A model generated the notes under the pieces. It worked only from the letters and a program-made list of their open reading frames with translations, was not told the DNA's origin and ran no database searches. Positions 1-8,930 of a DNA stretch of 64,000 nt are shown one piece after another (the first letter of the stretch is position 1; each line of letters begins with the position of its first letter). Where the stretch lies: NCBI RefSeq assembly GCF_900452415.1, contig NZ_UGNX01000001.1:248001-312000 (forward strand), given 5' to 3'. A program made the translations under genes and the position numbers. The DNA comes from Legionella cincinnatiensis (lineage in GTDB: Bacteria; Pseudomonadota; Gammaproteobacteria; Legionellales; Legionellaceae).

Positions 1-601
1 CGCTAATGTATTCTATCACTTGCGGCGATAATACAAAGAATCCACCATTTGCCCATCCATTACCGCCATAAGGTTTTTCTTGAAAATTAATAATTTTCTC
101 TCCATCTATGTTTATGGCACCAAATCGCGCAGGAGGTTTAATCGCGGTAACTGTAGCAAGTCTTTTTTGTAACTTATGGAATTTAACTAATTGAGTAATA
201 TCTACGTTGGCAACTCCATCTCCATAAGTAAAACAAAAGTCTTCCTCTCCTAAGTGTTCTTTTATTCGTTTCAGACGTCCACCTGTCATCGAATTTTCAC
301 CCGTATCCACTAAGGTTACTCGCCATGGCTCAGAGTAACTCTGATGAATTTCAGTAGTATTTCTTTTCATATCGATGGTTACATCAGATGTATGATAAAA
401 GTAATTAATAAAATATTCCTTGATTAGGTAGCCTTTGTAACCTAAACAGATAATAAAATCATTAATATTATGAGCGGAGTAAATCTTCATAATATGCCAT
501 AAAATTGGTTTTCCTCCAATTTCTATCATGGGTTTGGGTTTTAATAGTGTTTCTTCACTTATCCGGGTTCCCATACCCCCCGCTAAAATTACTGCTTTCA
601 T
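1..601 (-). CDS. rfbF: glucose-1-phosphate cytidylyltransferase, partial
   Basis: This enzyme joins CTP and glucose-1-phosphate to make CDP-glucose, the entry step to CDP-linked deoxysugars in LPS. The visible 200 residues begin MKAVILAGGMGTR, the nucleotidyltransferase signature GGxGTR, followed by the KPKPM sugar-nucleotide loop and a GDGVAN metal-binding segment near residue 130. The family is usually about 257 residues, so the last ~55 residues lie beyond the left edge. The ATG at 601 is the natural start because it opens directly on the conserved N-terminus. It is the last gene of a minus-strand group. The usual partner, CDP-glucose 4,6-dehydratase (rfbG), would be expected just outside the window (inference). 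Confidence 0.9.
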   Translation of the reverse strand, partial: MKAVILAGGMGTRISEETLLKPKPMIEIGGKPILWHIMKIYSAHNINDFIICLGYKGYLIKEYFINYFYHTSDVTIDMKRNTTEIHQSYSEPWRVTLVDTGENSMTGGRLKRIKEHLGEEDFCFTYGDGVANVDITQLVKFHKLQKRLATVTAIKPPARFGAINIDGEKIINFQEKPYGGNGWANGGFFVLSPQVIEYIS

Positions 602-618
602 AGAATGTACCATCCTTT

Positions 619-1083
619 CTATTTTTTATGCTGCTTTGTAATAAATACTAAATTTTTATTCCCTAAGAAGCTTAAGCCAGAGGTTATTATTATGGTAATA
701 ATGCCACTTAATGAACTATTATTCAGAACGCTATTGCCTATTTTTAGTAGGCCAATGCTTATTAAGTAAATGATACAATATAAGGCTATAAATTTTATTA
801 ATAACGTTTTATCATTATTTTTGAAAACCCATTTACCTGTAGCTTTAAAACTAAAAAGCACGCCTACACACCAAGTTATTGATAGGGCATAGAGATAATA
901 AAAGCCTAATTGACTAAGAAGTAAATAAAGGAAGCAACTAAAAAGAGTATTGATGCTACCTACTAAAATATAGCGACTCAGTTGATTATCAATTTTAAGG
1001 ATGGCTCTATTAAGCCGACTTTTTTCTTTTCCCATCTTTATGATTTTTTGAACAAATACGTTCCTACGTAAGTGAATGCTCAT
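619..1083 (-). CDS. GtrA-like membrane protein
   Basis: This 154-residue protein has about four membrane segments arranged as in the GtrA/DPMS family. These small proteins are thought to flip polyprenyl-linked single sugars across the inner membrane (family knowledge). After a basic N-terminus, a segment opening with RYILVGSINT is typical of the family, and a final segment ends in a short basic tail. A longer reading frame opens at 1131. The ATG at 1083 is preferred because it overlaps the stop of the upstream methyltransferase in an ATGA arrangement, which suggests translational coupling. Together with the GT2 gene two genes upstream it resembles a GtrA/GtrB sugar-modification pair, here with a methyltransferase in between. 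The actual sugar is unknown. Confidence 0.78.
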   Translation of the reverse strand: MSIHLRRNVFVQKIIKMGKEKSRLNRAILKIDNQLSRYILVGSINTLFSCFLYLLLSQLGFYYLYALSITWCVGVLFSFKATGKWVFKNNDKTLLIKFIALYCIIYLISIGLLKIGNSVLNNSSLSGIITIIITSGLSFLGNKNLVFITKQHKK

Positions 1084-1814
1084 GATGATTTTGACGAGAG
1101 TGTATAATATTGTGCGCCAAGTGGTAACCATCCTAACATACGATCAAATTTTTGAAATAAAGGGTTATCAAAAGGCGTAAACAAAATATAAGTATTCTTT
1201 AATAACGTTAATCCTGCTTGTTGCATCATTTTTCTCATTAACTTACTACGTATTAGTACCGCATCTTTATCAAGAGGGCAGTTTTTGACTACTTTGAGCG
1301 TGATAGGATTAAGAGGATTATGTTCGAATATAACCACCAAGCCATTGATTTTTACTACTCGTTTCATTTCTTGTAAAAAATCATTCCACTGCTTTGGGGG
1401 AACATGATGCATGACGCAAATTGCATAGGCAACATCAAAAGTGTTTTCGGCATAGGGTAAAGTGATGCCATCATATGTTTGATAAGCAACGTTGGGGTTC
1501 GTTGTAAGAGCAATATCGATCACTGAAGAGGCTACATCGACTCCAGATAATTTAAGTTTATTATTATTTGCTAAAAGATAAGGATGAATTAAGCCATGCC
1601 CACAACCCACGTCTAATACATTAATTTCACGATGGTTTTTTAAAAAGTTATTATTGTGAAATAAATGAGTTAAATAATCTGCTTTGATTCGAGTAAAAAA
1701 ATCATGGGAAAGGCCAGAAAATGCCAAAGATTGATTTATTTGCTCCGAATATGACTCGCTGTATAAATCAAACTCCGCCGGCGCTTTAGGCGTAGTATTC
1801 TCTTTATTATGCAT
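1080..1814 (-). CDS. class I SAM-dependent methyltransferase
   Basis: This is a 244-residue Rossmann-fold methyltransferase. Motif I, VLDVGCGHG, lies at about residues 66-74. A second-strand acidic residue follows in SGVDVA, and a post-motif segment containing VMHHVPP lies near residue 130, as in the Methyltransf_11 group. There is no signal peptide or clear membrane segment. It starts two bases after the GT2 gene and overlaps the GtrA-like gene by four bases, so all three are probably translated from one message. From this position it probably methylates a sugar or a lipid-linked sugar intermediate of surface polysaccharide (inference). Sequence alone does not give the acceptor. Confidence 0.8.
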   Translation of the reverse strand: MHNKENTTPKAPAEFDLYSESYSEQINQSLAFSGLSHDFFTRIKADYLTHLFHNNNFLKNHREINVLDVGCGHGLIHPYLLANNNKLKLSGVDVASSVIDIALTTNPNVAYQTYDGITLPYAENTFDVAYAICVMHHVPPKQWNDFLQEMKRVVKINGLVVIFEHNPLNPITLKVVKNCPLDKDAVLIRSKLMRKMMQQAGLTLLKNTYILFTPFDNPLFQKFDRMLGWLPLGAQYYTLSSKSS

Positions 1815-1816
1815 AT

Positions 1817-2818
1817 TTAATTCTTATTAATAATGTTTGGAAGATTGATTGACCTTTCGATTATTGTTAAGGGATGATAGCGTAGCTGTTTATATATCCT
1901 ACCTAAATACTCACCTATAATACCTAAAAAGATGGCATTCAATGCCGTAGAAAATAGGATTAATACCACCTGTGTTGTAAAACCTGAAGGCCAATTTCCA
2001 TTCAGAAATAATTTTCCAAACATATAAAAAATTGCTAATAAAAAGGTTGTAGTGGCGACAACCAATCCAATAAGTGAAGCAAGGCGTAAAGGCACAATTG
2101 AATGGCTCACAATACCATCTATGGCTAGACCAAATAAACGAAAGAATGGAAATTTGCTTTTCCCATGTTGACGTGCTTGGCGCTCATAAGGGAATGCTAT
2201 TTGTTTGGTTGCCAACGTGGATATCAATCCGCGAACATAGGGGGTTGCGTCATGGATCGTTTGTAATTTATCAAGAATTGAGCGATCCACTAAGCGAAAA
2301 TCACCCCCATCTATGGTGAGATTATCCTCAGAAATACGTTTTAGCAATCTATAGAATATCTTGCGAGCGCTTTGTAAAAAATAATTTTCTTCGCGTTTGC
2401 TTCGTTTGCCTACGACGACATCATGTCCCATTTCCCAGTAAGATAAGAGCGTCTCGAATAGAGCAGGCGAGTCTTGTAAATCACAATCTAATTGAATAGC
2501 TGCATGGCCTTGTGCTAAGCGATAACCTGTTAACAACGATTTGTTGAACCCAAAATTTCGCGTAAATCTTGCGATTCGTACGCGAGAATCACGCATTGCA
2601 AGTGTTTGCAATTCTTGATAGGTATTATCCACGCTATGATTATCGGTAAAAATGATTTCAAAGTCATACTTATTCGATAATTGGTTTTCAAAAACGTATT
2701 TCACTGATTCATAAGCTCGATCTATATTGCCTTCTTCATTAAATACAGGGATAACTACGGAAATGAGAGGCTTATCTTTTTGATCAGGCTTGATCATGCT
2801 AGTATTAATTTTATCCAT
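1817..2818 (-). CDS. GT2 polyprenyl-phosphate glycosyltransferase (GtrB/DPM1-like)
   Basis: This 333-residue protein has an N-terminal GT-A domain with SVVIPVFNEEGN near residue 20 and the metal-binding LDCDLQDSP at 110-118. Two membrane helices follow at about 243-272 and 280-310, ending in GEYLGRIYKQ. That layout matches GtrB, ArnC and bacterial dolichyl-phosphate-mannose-synthase-like enzymes, which move a sugar from a nucleotide onto undecaprenyl phosphate (family knowledge). It is the first gene of a tight minus-strand group with the methyltransferase and GtrA-like protein, so the product is likely flipped by that neighbour. An 82 bp gap separates it from the divergent C-methyltransferase gene and must hold both promoters. 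Confidence 0.85.
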   Translation of the reverse strand: MDKINTSMIKPDQKDKPLISVVIPVFNEEGNIDRAYESVKYVFENQLSNKYDFEIIFTDNHSVDNTYQELQTLAMRDSRVRIARFTRNFGFNKSLLTGYRLAQGHAAIQLDCDLQDSPALFETLLSYWEMGHDVVVGKRSKREENYFLQSARKIFYRLLKRISEDNLTIDGGDFRLVDRSILDKLQTIHDATPYVRGLISTLATKQIAFPYERQARQHGKSKFPFFRLFGLAIDGIVSHSIVPLRLASLIGLVVATTTFLLAIFYMFGKLFLNGNWPSGFTTQVVLILFSTALNAIFLGIIGEYLGRIYKQLRYHPLTIIERSINLPNIINKN

Positions 2819-2900
2819 AATGCATAGAGTTTGGTAATCTTGTTTTTGAAAAAAATTTAAAGTATCGTATCACATCGCAATTTTACTATCAAATAGGCTT

Positions 2901-4181
2901 ATGTACGCACGATCAGGAATAAAAAGCAGGCCAAATCATAACCTTTCACCAGGATTTTTACAGTACTGCCAAATTTGCGGTTCAGAAAATTTAGAGCCAG
3001 TGCTTGATTTACGTAATCAACCTCTTTGCGATAGTTTGCTCACTGTTGAACAGCTCAAAAAACCTGAGACTTTTTATCCCTTATGTCAGATGTGGTGCAA
3101 AGATTGTACTCTTTCACAATTGAATTATGTGGTGCAGGGGGAGGTGGTATATCATCAAGATTACCCCTATCGAACTGGTGTAACTCGAGAATTAGTAGCC
3201 TATCAACAACAAATGGCTACGGAGTTGGTGCATGATTTAAATCTTTGTCCCGATGATTTAGTGTGTGATATAGGTTCAAATGATGGGACATTGCTGTCCG
3301 CATTTAAAATAGAACAAATGCGTGTTTTGGGGATTGAGCCAACCAATATTGCTCATATAGCAAATCAGGAAGGAATTGAAACGATTCATTCTCCTTTTAA
3401 TCAAGAAATTGCACAGCAAATCGTTAACACGATAGGACCGGCAAAATTAGTGACCGCTACAAATGTGTTCGCTCATATGGCGTCATTAGGTGATGTCATC
3501 GAAGGCCTTGAGATTCTGGTTGCTGATGATGGTTTTTTTGTTCTTGAAAACCATTATTTAATTCCAGTGATGGAGCGATTACAGTTTGATACTATCTATC
3601 ATGAGCATTTACGTACTTATTCCTTGCGTTCCTTAATCACTTTGTTTGGCTACTATAATTTTACTGTGGTTGATGTCAAAGAAGTGTCGCGGTATGGTGG
3701 CAATATTCGTGTCTATGTTGCTAAGGGAAAAAACCATACTCCAAAGGCATCTGTAAATGAACTCCTGGCTAAAGAGGAGCGAATAGGTTTATCAAATCCT
3801 GATTATTATCGCCAATTTGGTCAGAAATCGATTAACCTAAAAAATCAATTACTTGAATTTATTGTTCAATGTAATCAGAAAAATTTAAGTATTGTGGGAA
3901 ATTCTTGCCCAGGTCGGTGCAGTACTTTATTAAACTTTGCTGGAATAGGACCTGATTTGTTGCCTTACTTAGGCGAGCAGCCCACTTCATTGAAGTTAAA
4001 TAAATATTTACCAGGAACTCATATCCCAATTGTTAACAATCAACGTTTGCTTGATGAACAACCAGCCTACGTTGTTCTTTTGGCTTGGCATTATGCTGAA
4101 CCAATTATGGAGCAATTGCGAGCACGCGGTCTCCGTTCTAAATTTATTATGCCCATGCCAGAATTTAAAGTTATTGAGTAA
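2901..4181 (+). CDS. sugar C-methyltransferase (Methyltransf_13/14 family)
   Basis: This 426-residue protein has the three-part structure of NDP-hexose C-methyltransferases. An N-terminal zinc-binding domain has cysteines at 23, 26, 66 and 69. A SAM-binding core carries DIGSNDGTLL near residue 125. A C-terminal domain follows the YHEHLRTYS stretch, whose Tyr/His residues serve as the catalytic base in characterised relatives such as TylC3 (family knowledge). Such enzymes add a methyl branch to a 4-keto sugar nucleotide. With a CDP-glucose-forming enzyme close by, a branched CDP-sugar such as a yersiniose-type product is possible (inference). The gene is followed after five bases by the oxidoreductase gene, so the two probably act in sequence. 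Confidence 0.85.
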   Translation: MYARSGIKSRPNHNLSPGFLQYCQICGSENLEPVLDLRNQPLCDSLLTVEQLKKPETFYPLCQMWCKDCTLSQLNYVVQGEVVYHQDYPYRTGVTRELVAYQQQMATELVHDLNLCPDDLVCDIGSNDGTLLSAFKIEQMRVLGIEPTNIAHIANQEGIETIHSPFNQEIAQQIVNTIGPAKLVTATNVFAHMASLGDVIEGLEILVADDGFFVLENHYLIPVMERLQFDTIYHEHLRTYSLRSLITLFGYYNFTVVDVKEVSRYGGNIRVYVAKGKNHTPKASVNELLAKEERIGLSNPDYYRQFGQKSINLKNQLLEFIVQCNQKNLSIVGNSCPGRCSTLLNFAGIGPDLLPYLGEQPTSLKLNKYLPGTHIPIVNNQRLLDEQPAYVVLLAWHYAEPIMEQLRARGLRSKFIMPMPEFKVIE

Positions 4182-4186
4182 TTGCA

Positions 4187-5305
4187 TTGATAACTTTGGT
4201 ATGTCTTTTTGGCGGAGGGCGATGGGCACGCGTTTTGCTCTCCGTATTACTTGATAACTATCCTGATCTTAGGGTTATTTGGGTCACCAAAAATGGTTAT
4301 GCAGATAATGTTCATTGGCTAAAAAGACAAAACATTAAGAATGTATTGATCACCTCTGAAGAAAATCAAGCCTGGGATTTATGTCCCCAAGCAGTAATTG
4401 TTGCAAGCTTATCAAGCACACATTCTAAATACATTAAACAAGCCATAAGCTTTGGAATTCCAGTTTTATCCGAAAAACCATTCAGTCTTAGTGTGAGTGA
4501 AGCACAAGAATTGATTACTCTAAGTAATCTCAATAAAGTTGCTGTTGGTGTTAATTTTGAGTTTATGTATGCAAGTTATTTACAGGATTTTGCACGTTAT
4601 TTAAAAAATACTGAAATTTCTTCTCTAGATGTTATTTGGCAAGATCCCTTTTGTGAAACACGACATGGAGAAAAGAAAATAGGTGATATTTATACGCCAT
4701 TAATGCATGATAGTTTTCAACATTGTTGGTCGTTATTGTATTTTTTATTTCCTGATGAAACCCTGGACATCACTTTCGTTGCTTATCATGAAGAAAATTC
4801 TGTGGCTGTAGTGGAGGCCGTCTTAGGGACAAAAACGATCAATATTTGTCTTTCTCGCAGAGCATCACAAAGGATTCGGAAAATTGTGGTCAATGAAGGA
4901 AGTATTGTTCTTGATTTTGCACGTGAACCAGGAACCCTATTAGTTGGGCAAAAAGAGATCCAAAATCAATGGAAAGATAATCGTCCTCTTTTTTCCGTCT
5001 TTAATAGTTTCTTTAAGGTAATTCAGGATCCGCAATTACTGCAAGGCTGGCCGCTTAATATCGGTAACTGTTTCGCCGTAATTGGCTTAAGTGTGCGCGC
5101 AACAGAATTATTAGAACAAGCCCAAAAAGGATGTATCGAAAAACGATATCCACTTTCGGCAGAAGATAGGATCACCAGAAATTTATTAGTGGATCTTTTT
5201 TTACCCAAACTCACTGCACTTGGTGAATATCATCACGCATCTAACTTGGAAGAACAGCTTGCCTTCTCCAATCACGTTATAAGGAGACTGTCGTTGATTT
5301 CATAA
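4187..5305 (+). CDS. Gfo/Idh/MocA-family oxidoreductase
   Basis: This is a 372-residue NAD(P)-dependent sugar oxidoreductase. The N-terminal Rossmann motif LFGGGRWARV lies at about residues 7-16, and the family-typical SEKPFSL, whose lysine is usually catalytic, lies near residue 95. The frame opens at a TTG (4187) five bases after the C-methyltransferase stop. No ATG lies close by in frame, so TTG is taken as the start, with some doubt because the ribosome site is weak. The tight spacing suggests coupling with the C-methyltransferase and a joint role in making a deoxy or branched sugar nucleotide. The exact substrate cannot be read from sequence. Confidence 0.78.
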   Translation: MITLVCLFGGGRWARVLLSVLLDNYPDLRVIWVTKNGYADNVHWLKRQNIKNVLITSEENQAWDLCPQAVIVASLSSTHSKYIKQAISFGIPVLSEKPFSLSVSEAQELITLSNLNKVAVGVNFEFMYASYLQDFARYLKNTEISSLDVIWQDPFCETRHGEKKIGDIYTPLMHDSFQHCWSLLYFLFPDETLDITFVAYHEENSVAVVEAVLGTKTINICLSRRASQRIRKIVVNEGSIVLDFAREPGTLLVGQKEIQNQWKDNRPLFSVFNSFFKVIQDPQLLQGWPLNIGNCFAVIGLSVRATELLEQAQKGCIEKRYPLSAEDRITRNLLVDLFLPKLTALGEYHHASNLEEQLAFSNHVIRRLSLIS

Positions 5306-5319
5306 CCAATGCTAAAGCA

Positions 5320-7260
5320 TTAAGCGTGCGGATCATTGAAGAAATGGGCAACGAGCATTCTCGATCCTGTAGACGTCAAGTGTGCCTCATCCCAGGTCAT
5401 GAGCTCCTTTTTTTTGCCAGCACTCGCTGTTGTTAAACATCCCTTTGGGTTACACAGAATTTTAATAGGAGAAATATAATTAATGTGTTGTGCTCTTGCC
5501 AAAAGTAATAATTTTTTATCAAGCTCTTGAGGGTGTAAATCTACTTCCAGGGCTAATCGTTCAGGGATGGTACTGAGTCTGTTTTTTCTAATATTATTTA
5601 ATAATAGGGTGGGTAAGGTATCTATCCAGTTTGGAATTGGTCCTATAAGAGTAATCTTTTTTATTCCTATAAGATGTAACTGCTTGATCGTAAATTCTAC
5701 TTTTTGCCAATCATAAGCGGTCCATCGGGCGGCTAAAATAACTTCATTTGGCTTTTCTTTTTGTATCCGTTGAAAAACAAAGTCGTTAATTTTTTTGCAG
5801 TGAGGGCGATCAGATTTGTTCATTCCTAAAATTGGGGGGCAAGCAGAAGCAGTTAATTGAGTCATGCTACTGGTCATTTTTAATTGTTCTTTTAAGCCTG
5901 GATAGAGATGAGCGGCATGGGAATCTCCCCACAAAAAAATAGAGTTATATTTTGAGTGACCAATGGTGCAACTCTTTGTTTTAAAGGCATTATAATTTTG
6001 ATTTGGTTTTAAAAAACAACTACCTTCTCTATAAACAGTACGGTAATCGTAATCGGCATAGTTGTTAATCTCATTCATCAGCGCAGGAAAGCGAAAATGA
6101 AAGCCGTCGTATTTATAGGTGATAAATCCTAAAGTACCTGACAGGATAATGCATAAGACAAGAGAAATGGTTAGTGGTTTTTTATATAAATTATAACGAA
6201 TAGGTTTTTCGATAAAAAAGTAAATGCACCAGGCGCCTAAAACGCTTATGAGGCAAATAAAAAGGCGTATCTCCCATTTTAAGCTGTTTCCAGTCATTAT
6301 GCGCGCAAATGATAAAAGAGGCCAATGAATTAAATAAATGGGAAAACTAATCAAACCAATCCCTACTAAGATCTTATTTTTCAATATAGTTTGATTAATC
6401 CAGGCCTTGGGCCCTCCAGAAATAATTAAAAAGGTTCCCATAGTCGGTAACAGGGCCCAAAATCCAGGAAAAGATTTTTCTTGATTAAGTAATAAGGCAC
6501 TGACAACGATAAGTGTTAGGCCTAACATAGATTGTAAGTTAGCTTGTTTGGTAAAATAATTCGGTTGATGGGGCTTAAAATAAGCGAGAATTCCACCCAT
6601 AAGAAGCTCCCAAAATCGAGATAAGGGTGAATAAAAACCGGCAACTGAATTTGTTTGAATGTAAATAAGATTTGTTAAAAACGATAAAACAATAAAGGCA
6701 ATTAAAATAAAAAGGTTATATTTTCGTTTCCACAGAAAAGTGATTAATAATGGCCAAAAAATATAAAATTGCTCTTCAATAGCAAGTGACCATAAATGCA
6801 ATAATGGTTTGGTTGCAGCACTTTGATCAAAATAGCCCGCTTCGTTCCACAAAGTAAAATTAGAAATAAAAAATGCACCAGAAGCGATATGCTTTCCAAG
6901 TTGTTTGTATTCATTTGCGAATAAAAGAGACCAGCCGATGATATAGCATCCGATGAGCGTTACTATTAGGGCAGGAAAAATACGCTTAATTCGGCGCGCA
7001 TAAAAATGTAAATAGCTAAATTGATTATTCTCTAAATTTTTAAAAATAATAGAGCTAATAAGAAAACCTGAAATAACAAAAAATACATCCACCCCAATGA
7101 ATCCACCCGGCAAACGTTCTGGAAAAGCGTGAAAGATTAATACAAGCAAAATGGCAATAGCGCGTAAGCTATCTATATCCGGTCGATAGCCCAATGCACC
7201 ATTTTCGAGAATCAGCTGCTTGGATGGAAGAGAGCGGATGATGGTTGAATCCTTGTTCAA
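5320..7260 (-). CDS. acyltransferase-3 / SGNH fusion (OafA-type O-acetyltransferase)
   Basis: This 646-residue protein joins an N-terminal membrane acyltransferase-3 domain of about ten helices (residues ~20-380) to a C-terminal SGNH hydrolase-like domain. The membrane part shows RAIAILLVLIFHA, with the conserved Arg and His spaced as in the family, and LWSLAIEEQFYIFWP. The SGNH part shows WGDSHAAHLYPG (nucleophile Ser) and DEAHLTSTG (Asp/His of the catalytic set). OafA-type enzymes O-acetylate LPS O-antigen sugars, passing the acyl group from the membrane domain to the SGNH domain (family knowledge). It converges on the oxidoreductase gene and precedes a second, simpler acyltransferase on the same strand. 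Confidence 0.9.
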   Translation of the reverse strand: MNKDSTIIRSLPSKQLILENGALGYRPDIDSLRAIAILLVLIFHAFPERLPGGFIGVDVFFVISGFLISSIIFKNLENNQFSYLHFYARRIKRIFPALIVTLIGCYIIGWSLLFANEYKQLGKHIASGAFFISNFTLWNEAGYFDQSAATKPLLHLWSLAIEEQFYIFWPLLITFLWKRKYNLFILIAFIVLSFLTNLIYIQTNSVAGFYSPLSRFWELLMGGILAYFKPHQPNYFTKQANLQSMLGLTLIVVSALLLNQEKSFPGFWALLPTMGTFLIISGGPKAWINQTILKNKILVGIGLISFPIYLIHWPLLSFARIMTGNSLKWEIRLFICLISVLGAWCIYFFIEKPIRYNLYKKPLTISLVLCIILSGTLGFITYKYDGFHFRFPALMNEINNYADYDYRTVYREGSCFLKPNQNYNAFKTKSCTIGHSKYNSIFLWGDSHAAHLYPGLKEQLKMTSSMTQLTASACPPILGMNKSDRPHCKKINDFVFQRIQKEKPNEVILAARWTAYDWQKVEFTIKQLHLIGIKKITLIGPIPNWIDTLPTLLLNNIRKNRLSTIPERLALEVDLHPQELDKKLLLLARAQHINYISPIKILCNPKGCLTTASAGKKKELMTWDEAHLTSTGSRMLVAHFFNDPHA

Positions 7261-7397
7261 TTAAATAAGAGAAAATTTGGATGCAACTATAATGTAAAAG
7301 GAGCCAATTTTTCAATAGAACTCGTTACAAACGTGACGGTAGCGGTTAATTGCTTCGTCTTTCCTAATTCCTTCCCCTTCTCAGTGAGTAGCGAATA

Positions 7398-8546
7398 TTA
7401 TTGTGATTGATGTGGTGCAGGAGAGATGTATAAATCTCCAGTGGAACAAGAGGAGGAATTTACATGGGCAATTTTTTCTTTTAGTTTCAAAAATGGAAGC
7501 TCTAATTTGTAATAAGAAAGCGCTGAAATTGTAAAAGTAGTGACAATAATTGCGAGATCTCTCAAAAAAGGGCTAGAGAAATTTTGCCCTGTAAGGATTT
7601 CAACAACAGGATAATGCCAAAGGTATAATCCATAAGAAATTTTCCCTATCCAACATAATAATCTAAGTTCAAGTAAATATTTAAGTGGCGCCAGTGGACA
7701 ATATACTGCTGAGGCGATTAATAGTGCTGAAAATAATGCAGCAAGACTGAACAATCCTTGATAGACTTCACCGTGAGTCAGAAAATCCGGGATACCTAAC
7801 CCAATCAATCCAACGAAAGCAATCATTCCCGCCCATGATAAAAGAACCCGATTTTTGCCTTTGGGGACAATGTCCCAATTTACAAGCCACGCAACAAACA
7901 CTCCATAGAAGAGATTATCGAGGCGCATGTCAGTACGAAAGTAAATCCAAAGTGAGGAGCCTTCATGCCAACAGATAAAACGTGCTAGGGCTGGTGCTAC
8001 TATTCCGATCAATAAAAAAAATAAAACTACTTTGCGCGGTAGTTTCAATAGAATTAGTAATAAACAAGGCCAAACAATGTAGAATTGTTCTTCAACAGAT
8101 AAGGACCATAAATGATTATACATATGTTGATGGTGTTCAACGATGTAGCTCCAATCTTTAGTTACTGACCAATCTGCCGATAAAGTCCAATTCCAAATAT
8201 AAAGCAGGATACGCCAAGCATCCGATAATGCTGATAAAAACTTCGAAAACGGAAACATAATACCTGTATAAAGTAAAACACCAAGTAACACACCAAAAAG
8301 AGCTGGGAGTAAGCGTAACGCACGTCGTAGATAAAATTTATAGAGGTTGATTGATGCATAACGTTTTTGTTCTTGTAACAAAAGAGAGGTAATGAGAAAT
8401 CCGCTTAAAACAAAAAAGAGATCCACACCAAAAAAGCCTGAGCTCAAAATACCTATATGAGCTCCAAACACCATAAGAAATGCAATACCACGAATCCCAT
8501 CCAAAGCGAGAATACGCTTCGTATCCATGAAACTCGGATTGGACAT
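7398..8546 (-). CDS. acyltransferase-3 family membrane protein
   Basis: This 382-residue integral membrane protein has about ten helices and the acyltransferase-3 hallmarks. LDGIRGIAFLMVFGAH carries the conserved Arg and His, then comes FFGVDLFFVLSGFLIT, and SLSVEEQFYIVWP follows at about residue 150. Unlike its downstream neighbour it lacks an SGNH domain, so it may act alone. It probably transfers acetyl or another acyl group to a polysaccharide or lipid A/core sugar (inference). A 137 bp gap separates it from the next acyltransferase gene. Its start at 8546 gives MSNPSFMDTKR. A second Met at residue 7 is equally possible. Confidence 0.88.
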   Translation of the reverse strand: MSNPSFMDTKRILALDGIRGIAFLMVFGAHIGILSSGFFGVDLFFVLSGFLITSLLLQEQKRYASINLYKFYLRRALRLLPALFGVLLGVLLYTGIMFPFSKFLSALSDAWRILLYIWNWTLSADWSVTKDWSYIVEHHQHMYNHLWSLSVEEQFYIVWPCLLLILLKLPRKVVLFFLLIGIVAPALARFICWHEGSSLWIYFRTDMRLDNLFYGVFVAWLVNWDIVPKGKNRVLLSWAGMIAFVGLIGLGIPDFLTHGEVYQGLFSLAALFSALLIASAVYCPLAPLKYLLELRLLCWIGKISYGLYLWHYPVVEILTGQNFSSPFLRDLAIIVTTFTISALSYYKLELPFLKLKEKIAHVNSSSCSTGDLYISPAPHQSQ

Positions 8547-8930
8547 TCTTCTCTCCCCAAAAGCATTTATAGAGGCTTTAGTTTTGTTACTTCCTTCTAA
8601 ATCCTAAAGATGATGCACTAAATTACATGACCGTAATTCTTAATGGCGGTAAAACTAGCATATTTTCCAAGTCATGAAAACTAAAAATTGGAGGCAGGGC
8701 GGAGTCAAATTAAGTGAAATTTTTTAGAATATCATATAAGTTGGGGAGGCATTGCTGGATGCTTATTTTTCATTAAGTTAAAAATATTGTGGTAAGAACT
8801 ACATTTGCTTCTTATAATTCTCTAAAATGAGCAATCTACCTTAATTAAATAAAAAAATAATCTGAGTGTGAAGTTAACTTTAATCCAGCAGATTGTTTTT
8901 AAATTCAATGGTTGAAAAGTTGTAATTTTA
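8547..8930. other. 384 bp divergent intergenic region
   Basis: This AT-rich gap separates the minus-strand acyltransferase gene from the plus-strand flippase gene, so it should contain both promoters. I see no convincing coding frame, tRNA or IS remnant in it. Confidence 0.5.
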
